From Taudactylus pleione (lineage: Eukaryota; Chordata; Amphibia; Anura; Myobatrachidae), in the NCBI GenBank assembly GCA_031769625.1, contig JAUIMM010002314.1, forward strand, positions 1 through 64,000: a stretch of DNA of 64,000 nt, written 5' to 3'. The position numbers and the translations under genes were made by a program. The notes under the pieces were generated by a model that was given only the letters and a program-made list of their open reading frames with translations, was not told the origin of the DNA and searched no databases. Positions 12,934-19,925 of this stretch are shown here, one piece after another; within the stretch, counting starts at the first letter, position 1, and every line of letters starts with the position of its first letter.

Positions 12934-13422
12934 ATGCGCCCTCCTGGGGCATGGAAAGGGAAGAGTCCCCTACGGAAGGGGTCTCAAGCCCAGCGGGTGA
13001 GGAAGAAAGAGGAGCCGCACCTGATTACCCCGGTGATTAATCGGGCTGAAGCTTTCAGCCAGCCGGGGGTGCGGGAGCCGGAGAAGCATGTTGTCGGGAG
13101 CGCGGCTGCTGTGGAGCAACAGCGGCCGCGAGCGGGACCCCCCGAACTGTCCGTGGAGGCTCCCCGCGGTGATGTAACCGTGGGTAGAGCGGAGGCGAGT
13201 GGTGCCGGTGCTCCACCGGATAGTGAAGAGGGGGGGACCGAGGACCCGATGTGTTTGGCCGTTGAGGAGGACGGGGAGGCTTCCCTGGGCTCCGATGAAG
13301 AAGACTATGTAGCACAGCTGTGCTTGGAAGAAGCCGTGGCAGAGTCGAAGAGGTTAAATACAAAAATCTCTTATATAAAAAAAAGAGGAATAAAGCGCAT
13401 ACGTGGGAGAAACCCAGGCTGA
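12934..13422 (+). CDS. ORF1, N-terminal part (first frame, 162 codons)
   Basis: Probable start of the LINE ORF1 protein, the presumed RNA-binding partner of ORF2. The ATG has A at -3 and is the first Met after an in-frame TGA. Residues 1-30 are basic (repeated K/R), followed by a Pro/Ala/Glu-rich, low-complexity stretch and an acidic segment around residues 95-125 (EEDGEAS...SDEEDY). I see no recognisable folded domain. The frame runs into an A8 homopolymer at 13377-13384 and stops about 40 bases later at 13420-13422. The reading that looks natural continues from the A run in the -1 frame, as a Lys-rich segment and then a heptad-like coiled coil. So this is either the truncated N-terminus of a decayed ORF1 or the upstream part of a frameshifted product. 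It is not a separate gene as far as I can tell. Confidence 0.55.
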   Translation: MRPPGAWKGKSPLRKGSQAQRVRKKEEPHLITPVINRAEAFSQPGVREPEKHVVGSAAAVEQQRPRAGPPELSVEAPRGDVTVGRAEASGAGAPPDSEEGGTEDPMCLAVEEDGEASLGSDEEDYVAQLCLEEAVAESKRLNTKISYIKKRGIKRIRGRNPG

Positions 13423-14381
13423 GAGGAGAACTGGTGGAGCTGCAGGATACCCTTGACCGGGTGAAAGAAAGAATCAGGCTGCTGAGACAGGCGAGCCAGT
13501 GTCCGGAGGATCCCAGCGGCTTTCCAGCTAATCCAGCACTGGAGGGGTTAACCCCGACTCAGCCATCGGAGAATCCATTACTGACTGCCATTAAAATAAT
13601 GGAAGAAGCTGAAAAGTTACCTGAAAGGGTTAGTGGAGTTCCCGGTGTCATGGCGGGAGTTCCGAGGCAGAGCGGTGACGTAGCGGAGGACCTGTCAATC
13701 AGGAGTGATGACGCGGCAGGGATCCCTGTGAGCGGTGGTGGAATTCCTGGCATGCCTGTCTCCAGCGGTGGTGTGCCTGTCTCGGGAGGAGGAGGAATTT
13801 CCTGTATCCAAGGTCCTGACGGCAGTGAGAGAATGGAGTGTTCAGCCGGAGCCGGGAGCCTGGAGCCGGAGATGGAGGAAGGCATCGCGGTGAAGCGGCA
13901 AGAGGCTGGGATCCCGGTGAGTAGTAGTGACGGGATCCCTGGTGTATTCGTCTCCAGCAGCACTGCAGCAAAGTCGGGAGAGGCAGAGCTTCCAGGCATC
14001 GGGGACTCTGTCTGCAGTGATGGAAGGAGCACCTCAGCTGGAGCCGGGAGTCGGGAGCCAGAGACAGCGAAGGGCGGCGCAGTGAATCGGCAGGTAGGTG
14101 GAGGAGTGGGGGACCCCCGGGGTGTGGCGGAGGACTTTGCGCGTTCGGTAGAGGGTGTCCCCGCCTCGCTGGGGGATGTCTCCCAGGGTCCGGACACCTC
14201 TGCCGAAATGCTGGTAGGTAGGCAAGGGCGCCCGGTGCGGACCGGGGAAGGACGGACGAGTAGGCGCAGAGGGGTGAGGAGGCTGTACCCCCTATTGGGC
14301 CGGCGGATTCTGTGTGTACCTCAGGACCCGGGGCAGCTACGGGGGCAGCTGAGGACGCATCAAAGGAGGGCACGGAAGTAG
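13320..14381 (+). CDS. ORF1, middle part (second frame)
   Basis: Open frame whose first Met is at 13320, but the stretch that looks like genuine ORF1 begins about 13377, where the first-frame reading passes through an A8 run. Next comes a short charged, heptad-like segment (about residues 36-56; ELVELQDTLDRVKERIRLLRQ-type pattern with spaced Leu), a possible coiled coil for ORF1 self-association. Residues about 100-300 are a Gly/Val/Ser/Pro-rich low-complexity region with internal repetition: a unit SAGAGSxEPE followed by AVxRQ occurs twice, about 195 bp apart (near 13841 and 14037), and GIPVS/GVPVS motifs recur. From about 14275 to the stop the residues look out of frame, while the next frame begins to look natural, so a 1-base change near the GGGG at 14271-14274 is likely. 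I infer that this is the middle of a single ancestral ORF1. Confidence 0.5.
   Translation: MLGRSRGRVEEVKYKNLLYKKKRNKAHTWEKPRLRGELVELQDTLDRVKERIRLLRQASQCPEDPSGFPANPALEGLTPTQPSENPLLTAIKIMEEAEKLPERVSGVPGVMAGVPRQSGDVAEDLSIRSDDAAGIPVSGGGIPGMPVSSGGVPVSGGGGISCIQGPDGSERMECSAGAGSLEPEMEEGIAVKRQEAGIPVSSSDGIPGVFVSSSTAAKSGEAELPGIGDSVCSDGRSTSAGAGSREPETAKGGAVNRQVGGGVGDPRGVAEDFARSVEGVPASLGDVSQGPDTSAEMLVGRQGRPVRTGEGRTSRRRGVRRLYPLLGRRILCVPQDPGQLRGQLRTHQRRARK
13377..13384 (+). other. A8 run at the ORF1 frame change (possible -1 slippery site)
   Basis: In the first ORF1 frame the codons read ATA AAA AAA AGA, so 13377-13383 has the form A AAA AAA, which fits the X XXY YYZ layout of a -1 ribosomal slip site. The downstream frame that continues ORF1 is the -1 frame. 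The simpler alternative is a lost A in a homopolymer, either a real mutation or a sequencing error. I did not identify a convincing downstream pseudoknot. Confidence 0.25.
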
Positions 14382-16111
14382 CGGTGTCCAGGAAGAGAGG
14401 TGTCTTGGCACAGGGTATGCTGTCACTGGAAAAAGAACGGTTGCAGCCAAAAGAAAGAGCCTTATTGAATATCATGTATGGGGAACTGGAGACTCCTGCA
14501 AGAGTGAAGGCAGCATTAGAGCTGATTAATAAAGAACAAGCAAGAAAGATGACTGGTGGCAAAGGTGTTAATGAAGGAGCATCAGTCTCTGGGATTCATG
14601 ACTCTAGCAATGGACAGAAGGTGAATGGTAATGATTTGGGAAATGAACAAAATATTAATAAAAATAAAGTTTCTTATGCTGGTGCATTGGCAGGGGGGAG
14701 GAGTGAGGCACTAAAGTTTTTTTCAAGAACTGAACATGATACTGGTGTTAAGAGGCGTAATGTGATACAGTTTAAGTGGGAGGGGGAGGAGGAGGTACCA
14801 AGCAAGGAACATTTTTTGACCATGTTGTTTTCTCTGGGTGTATCAGCCATAGATTTATTTGCATGCATACATCCTATTAGATCTAAAGACTTTGATGTAA
14901 GTTTCCAATCAAACTATGGAATGCAGAGACTGTGGAACAAATGGTCATCTGCCAAAGGAAATAAGCCATATGATGACTACAGTGCGAAATTAATGTCTAG
15001 GCAGGATGTGGTCAAATTGACTGTGCTGGTTCGAAATGAATCTATACCAGAAAATGACATTAAGTACTGGCTCTCTAGGCACTGTGAGGTGTTATCGGGA
15101 CTGGTAAAAGTTGATTACACCAAGGGGGTGTGGGGTGGGGCTTATACCATACAGGTAAGACTGTTAAGTACTGCATTTGGTATGAACCACTTGCCCTCTG
15201 CCACCTACATTGGGAGGGACAGAATACAGGTCTTCTATCAGGGCCAGCCAAAGACCTGTTTTAGGTGTGGGGACACGCGGCATTTGAGTGGGGATTGTGG
15301 AGTGATTAAATGTACATTATGTGGAGGAATGGGGCATACATCGAGAATGTGCAATAGAGTGAGGTGCAATTTGTGTGGACAAGAGGGACACCCATATAGT
15401 AGGTGTCCGGAGGCTGATGTGAGGGAGAAGGATGATTCAGGGGAGGAGGAGGAGGGAAGAGGTAGAAAGGAGAGAGGTTCAGTGGAGGTGCAAGAGGGGC
15501 ATGTGACAAGGTGGAGAGTGGCAGAGGAAAGGAAAGAGGTGGAAAATAGAGAGGATGGTTTCCAAAAGGTTAAAAATAAAAATAAAAAAAAGAGGAAAGG
15601 AGGGGAGGAGTTAATATTGGTAAACAGATTTGATGCGCTTACCACAGACGAGGAAGAAGATGGGGAGATAATGAGGCAAAAGGGGGAGTTGGTGTTTGCC
15701 CCTAGAGTAGCAAGAAGGAGGGCGGCAAGGAAGAAGGATAGGGAAGGAGAATCAGGATCCAGTAAGAGAAGGAAGGAGGAGAAGGGGGAAATGGGCCAAG
15801 GGAAGGAGGGGAAAACCGTAGAAGATCCACAGGATTTAGAGTGGGACAAAATGGGGACAGAATTACAGGGGGATATAAGAAGGAGGAGAAGTCGGGTGGA
15901 GGAGAAGGAAGGAGAGGATGCACCTCCTCAAAATGAGGGCAAAATGGAAGTAATTGGGATTGATTCATCTGTGGAAATTCCACAGGGGTCTGTAATTCCC
16001 AAACCTCCGGATCCAGGAGGAAGGGGAGTAGTGGTGTGTATTGGTGATGGAGATGGTGGTGGGGTTAGGGTGGAGGGTGTGGGGGAGGGGGATCCCCCTG
16101 GGCAGAAGTAA
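14312..16111 (+). CDS. ORF1, C-terminal part: nucleic-acid-binding protein with three CCHC zinc knuckles
   Basis: Likely core of the LINE ORF1 protein, which would coat the element RNA. The frame is open from 14264; the first Met is at 14312 (599 codons). Residues about 120-310 form a conserved-looking, mixed hydrophobic region (FKWEGEEEVPSKEHFLTMLFSLGV... to ...ATYIGRDRIQVFYQGQP), probably the RRM-like and adjoining domain seen in such proteins. Residues 316-365 hold three consecutive C-x2-C-x4-H-x4-C knuckles: CFRC...H...C, CTLC...H...C and CNLC...H...C, all ligands present. The rest is a highly charged tail with acidic runs, basic clusters resembling nuclear localisation signals (KNKNKKKRK, RRRAARKK, KRRKEEK) and an LVNRFDAL motif. 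The stop is TAA at 16109-16111, 42 bp before ORF2 and in the same frame. Host genes annotated as CCHC-type zinc finger proteins are often such elements. Confidence 0.85.
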   Translation: MCTSGPGAATGAAEDASKEGTEVAVSRKRGVLAQGMLSLEKERLQPKERALLNIMYGELETPARVKAALELINKEQARKMTGGKGVNEGASVSGIHDSSNGQKVNGNDLGNEQNINKNKVSYAGALAGGRSEALKFFSRTEHDTGVKRRNVIQFKWEGEEEVPSKEHFLTMLFSLGVSAIDLFACIHPIRSKDFDVSFQSNYGMQRLWNKWSSAKGNKPYDDYSAKLMSRQDVVKLTVLVRNESIPENDIKYWLSRHCEVLSGLVKVDYTKGVWGGAYTIQVRLLSTAFGMNHLPSATYIGRDRIQVFYQGQPKTCFRCGDTRHLSGDCGVIKCTLCGGMGHTSRMCNRVRCNLCGQEGHPYSRCPEADVREKDDSGEEEEGRGRKERGSVEVQEGHVTRWRVAEERKEVENREDGFQKVKNKNKKKRKGGEELILVNRFDALTTDEEEDGEIMRQKGELVFAPRVARRRAARKKDREGESGSSKRRKEEKGEMGQGKEGKTVEDPQDLEWDKMGTELQGDIRRRRSRVEEKEGEDAPPQNEGKMEVIGIDSSVEIPQGSVIPKPPDPGGRGVVVCIGDGDGGGVRVEGVGEGDPPGQK

Positions 16112-16153
16112 GGAGAAGGTAAGGTTGGTTCTGCTTTTCTATAACCTAGAAAT
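16112..16153 (+). other. ORF1-ORF2 spacer
   Basis: 42 bp between the ORF1 stop and the ORF2 ATG. Both ORFs are in the same frame, and a second in-frame TAA lies at 16142-16144, so simple stop readthrough would not reach ORF2. ORF2 translation would need reinitiation or internal entry. No other motif is seen. Confidence 0.6.
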
Positions 16154-17611
16154 ATGGATCCCCAACCCATACGATGTGCCACGATTAATGTGGCTTCCGT
16201 TATTTCCGACCGAGCTCATTTTATGGCCTTTGATTTTTTCAACACGATTGAGGTTGATTTTTTGTTTTTGCAGGAGACAAGGATAAGTAAGTTGGATGCC
16301 CTCCATAGGATTAAGAGGGAGTGGAGGAGGGGTCCATCTTACTGGTCTCTTGCGGCCGAGCCGTACGGTGGGGTGGCAGTACTTTTTACTGATATGGTAA
16401 CCATACACAAGGTTATAGAGTTACAAGTGGGCAGGTGTATCATTTTGGATATTTCTCTGAGGGGGCATGACCTGAGATTGATTAACATCTATGGCCCGCA
16501 GTCAGCATGGGATAGAAAGTGCCTCTTTAGAGAAATAAAACCATTTCTCTTCACGGCCCAACAAGTTGTCTTTGGTGGTGATTTTAACACCGTCATTCGG
16601 CCTAAAGACAGGGGAGGCTCAAAGACAACATTGAGCTATGATTCAAATTATTTAGTAGGGATGATTAGAGAGGCTGGTCTGGTGGATGTGCATGTTCGCC
16701 ATTATCCAGACCTCACGGGTTACACATATTATTGTGGTAGTCGTAGGTCAAGGATAGATAGATTTTTTGTTAAGGAAACTCTGAAGACCTTGCCTCCAGA
16801 GGTAAGGTTGGTGGAGTTTTCGGATCACTGTTTTCTGAGTGTTACCTTGAATGTAGCACAATCCCTTCAGAAAGGCAGGGGTATGTGGCGCCTTAACTCG
16901 GACCTCCTACAGGAGGAGGGAGTTAGACAATCCTTTAGAGAGTTCTTTCAGGCACAGGAAACATTGTTGGAGGCAGGATGGAGTAGATCAGAGTGGTGGG
17001 AGGAGGTCAAGAAAAGAACTCGGAATTTCTTTAAACGATCAGTAGCAAAAAAGAACTTGGTAAATAGCAACATCTACTATTTTTTGAGAAAGAAATTGGA
17101 CCTCTTGATTTCTGAGGAGGGAAATAGTGGGGAAATTTCCCGGGTAAAAGCTCATATGAAAGAATTTCAGTATAACCGGTTGGCATCTTTGGTTCTGGAG
17201 AGGGATTACGGGACTTACCACTCGCCTGATCCCTATCAGAGCTGTAGGATGACAGCTGAGGCAAGAGAGATCAGAGGACTGCGTGATAACCAGGGTACTC
17301 TCCAAGAGACAAAGGAGGGTATTTTGGGTGTCATTGTAGATTATTACTCTGACCTTTTATCTGAGAAATTACTTATCAGAGAAAGGATGGAGGTCTTTCT
17401 GAGGGGAACACCTGGACTCAGGAGGCCTGATGTCCCCTTTGACTGTTTGGAGAGTGATATAGGGGTGGAGGAGGTCAGGAGAGCAATTGACGGGCTTTCT
17501 GGGAAAAAATCTCCAGGTCCGGATGGTTTAACATCTGAGTTTTATAAGATCTTTTCGGATATTCTGGCCCCTCGTCTGGTAGAAGTTTTCAATGAGTGTC
17601 TTGGTGAATAA
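16154..17611 (+). pseudogene. ORF2, N-terminal part: AP-like endonuclease and start of reverse transcriptase
   Basis: First 485 codons of the LINE ORF2, which nicks the target and reverse-transcribes the element RNA. The ATG has A at -3 and G at +4. Residues about 5-235 are an exonuclease-endonuclease-phosphatase domain with the expected active-site series: N12 (TINV), E41 (LQET), Y113 (NIYGP), D143 and N145 (GGDFN), D202 (SRIDRFF), and D224/H225 (SDH). A linker follows, rich in charged residues and Trp. The RT domain then opens with SPGPDG at residues 453-458. The reading is broken by TAA at codon 486 (17609-17611); the same frame continues right after it with a typical RT segment (CLPPSMR), so the break is a single nonsense codon, not a frameshift. 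The whole ORF2 spans 16154-19531, 1,125 codons including the internal stop. The product as written would lack RT. Confidence 0.9.
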
Positions 17612-17626
17612 TGTCTTCCCCCTTCT

Positions 17627-19531
17627 ATGAGGACATCTGCTCTTATATTACTCTCCAAAAGAAAGGACCCTCTGAGTGTTGAGAACTGGCGCCCCATAGC
17701 TCTTCTTAACACTGATAGGAAGATTTTGGCAAAAATAATTTTTAACAGAATGGCTGAATTTACGGAATTGCTGCTTTCAGCTTCTCAGCATTGCACTGTG
17801 AAGGGCCGTAGTACTTTTAGTGCTGTCCTTGGTGTCCGGGAGGTCATTGAGCGGTGTCGTGCTGAGAAGTGGGGAAAGTATTTGTTGGCACTGGATCAGT
17901 CGAAGGCTTTTGATAGAGTCAACCATGAGTACCTATGGGCGGTACTGGAGTGGTATGGATTTCCAGAGAGGGTGGTGAATTGGCTGAAAACAATATATAA
18001 AAAGGCCGAAAGCTTCCCACTTGTGAATGGTTGGGTGGGTGAAGCTTTCAGTGTGGGTTCTGGGGTTCGTCAGGGTTGCCCCCTGAGCCCCCTTCTGTAC
18101 GTGTTTGCTATTGACCCCTTTATAAGGAGGTTGGAGTATGATACGGTGGGAGGGGTGCAGCTGGGTCCGGGGCCTGCACTGAAGGTTGTAGCCTATGCTG
18201 ATGATGTCACGGTGTTTCTGTCTGAAGAGGCAGAGGCATGGCAGATGGAAGAACTTATCAGGTTGTATTCTGAGGCTTCATGCTCCAGGATAAACCAGGA
18301 GAAGTGTGAAGCTTTTTGGATGGGGGAGGAAGGGGCAGAATTTGACCTTCCAGACAGCCTCCCCCGGGCCAGTGCGCAGATAAAAATTCTAGGAATATTT
18401 TTCAATCATGGTGATTATGGCACCCTAAATTGGGAGAAGAAGCTGGAAATAGCAACCAGGAAGGTATCTGTATGGAGAAGGTGGAAATCTTCTTATAGGG
18501 AAAGGGTTGACTTATGTAAAACCCACCTGATCCCGGTGTTTCTGTACATTAGCTATGTCTGTTTTTTGCCTCAATCTATGTGGTCTAGGTTAAATTCACT
18601 GTTTTTCCTGATGTTCTGGGGAAACAGGATGAATATTATCAAAAGGGGAATCACCTACAAATTGAGAGAAGAAGGAGGCCAGAGTATGGTCAATCCAGTT
18701 GTTTTCTTTGTAACAACGTTTTGTAAATTAAATATTGGGAGTCTGCTTTTGGAGACTCCCCCTCAATGGGTAGAAGGCTTCGGGGGATGGGTGTTTCCCT
18801 TCCTCAATGAATGGATAGAAGGGGGTCGGATTAAGACATTCCGAGTTAGGCGAGGATACCTCCCGATCTACGTTATCCTGTGCCTGAAAGTTATGAGGTG
18901 GTGGTGCTTGGGGGTCGGTGATGTAAGAAGCTCAGCCAGGAGGGAGATGGGGTTGTGGATTCTGCAGACCTACTTCTATGTTCCGCTGGCCCTAAAGGAT
19001 TGCCCGGGTGAGGTGTGTTCGGAGGGATTAGCTCTGATTAACTCTCAGAGGATCCCTTTGAAGTTTAGGGACATAGCCTGGCTCTCCTTCCATGGAAGGC
19101 TCTATGTTAGGGGTAACCTTAAAGTAAGAAGTGCCGATGATCGTGGTTGTCCACGGGAGGAGTGTCTAGGGGAGGAGGAGACTATGGACCACTTCTTCTG
19201 TAAGTGTCCCTATAACATAGGGGTTTATAAGAGGGTTTCAAGGCACCTTCGTATTCCTTGCCTTTCGGGGCTGAGTTACCCTGAATGGGCTTATGGTGCA
19301 TTCAAGGGATTTGGAAGGTTTGATTTGAGCACAATTTTTTTAGTCAGCTTAGCGGTCCGTTATAGCACATGGAATGCACGGTGTCGATTGGCCATGGGGG
19401 GTAAAGTCCTTCCCTGGATATCAGTAGTTGGGGAAATTCTGCACGAGGTAAAGCGGATGATGGAAATGGATAAAGGAAGGATGGATGCCGTCAGCTGGTC
19501 ATGCTTGTGGCGCCATCTGAGGCCCCCTTGA
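17627..19531 (+). pseudogene. ORF2, C-terminal part: reverse transcriptase and Cys/His motif
   Basis: Same frame as 16154-17611, separated from it only by the in-frame TAA; the Met at 17627 is an internal residue (about codon 492 of ORF2), not a true start. Visible RT motifs in ORF2 numbering: NWRPIALLN (about 511), LDQSKAFDRV with catalytic Asp at 581, GVRQGCPLSPLLY (about 637-649), and YADD at 681-684 with both Asp residues. Beyond the thumb, a C-x4-C-x8-H-x4-C motif lies around residues 999-1018, as in the C-terminal Cys/His motif of L1- and Tx1-type ORF2 proteins. The stop is at 19529-19531. No further stop or frame change is seen in 634 codons, so decay is slight. On its own this fragment has no plausible initiation signal and is best called part of a pseudogenised ORF2. 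Confidence 0.9.
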
Positions 19532-19664
19532 ATGGGTAGCAGAAATTCGGTCCAGAGTCCATTGTAGCTGGTGTTTATCTTTTTCTGTCCTTCACCTAGT
19601 ATATAGAAATTACAGAGAAATGCTTTACATATACCTGGATAACTAGTATTACCTTCTCGCTGCT

Positions 19665-19792
19665 TGGGTAGGTGGTGGTGTGTGAGAATTGTGAAGTGTG
19701 GTGTGTGAGGTGTGGGGAGGGAGGGTTTTGAGGTTGCTGGGGTATGTAGTGGGGGGAGGGGTAGGTGGTGGATAGGGTTTGGTGGTGTTCCT
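19665..19792 (+). other. G-rich tract in the LINE 3' UTR (possible G-quadruplex)
   Basis: Strongly G/T-rich strand with few C. G runs of three or more occur at 19714-19717, 19719-19721, 19723-19725, 19739-19742, 19751-19756, 19758-19761 and 19775-19777. Four or more runs lie close enough for quadruplex folding, though some loops are 8-13 bases. G-rich 3' UTRs are known in L1-type LINEs and may help reverse transcription; a role here is inference. Confidence 0.55.
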
Positions 19793-19919
19793 TGTAAGTG
19801 CTCCAATTGATAAGGGAGTTGTTAGTATGGATTAAATACAAATATTGGCTTAGAATGTATAATATGTAAAATATTGTAAATATGGTTTTATATATTTTTA
19901 ATATGGTGGCAATTTCTGT

Positions 19920-19925
19920 AATAAA
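19920..19925 (+). terminator. Polyadenylation signal AATAAA at the LINE 3' end
   Basis: A canonical AATAAA hexamer lies only 3 bases before the end of the element. A normal cleavage site 10-30 bases downstream would fall in the flanking satellite, so the RNA may end in or read into satellite, or the hexamer may be part of the 3' recognition end. Sequence match is certain; use is inferred. Confidence 0.55.

Noticed and set aside
13392..13402. 11-base match AAAGCGCATAC between ORF1 and the satellite monomer
   Set aside because: An 11-base match between a 7-kb element and a 184-bp monomer is expected about once by chance.
13055..16408. Minus-strand ORFs inside the LINE (for example 13559-14197, 13699-14562, 15238-15849, 15928-16182, 16139-16408)
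   Set aside because: Pro/Ser/Leu-rich antisense shadows of the GC-rich or purine-rich ORF1 and ORF2 coding strand, with no domain.
16154..19531. Frameshift between the two ORF2 parts
   Set aside because: 16154 and 17627 are in the same frame; only the TAA at 17609-17611 separates them.
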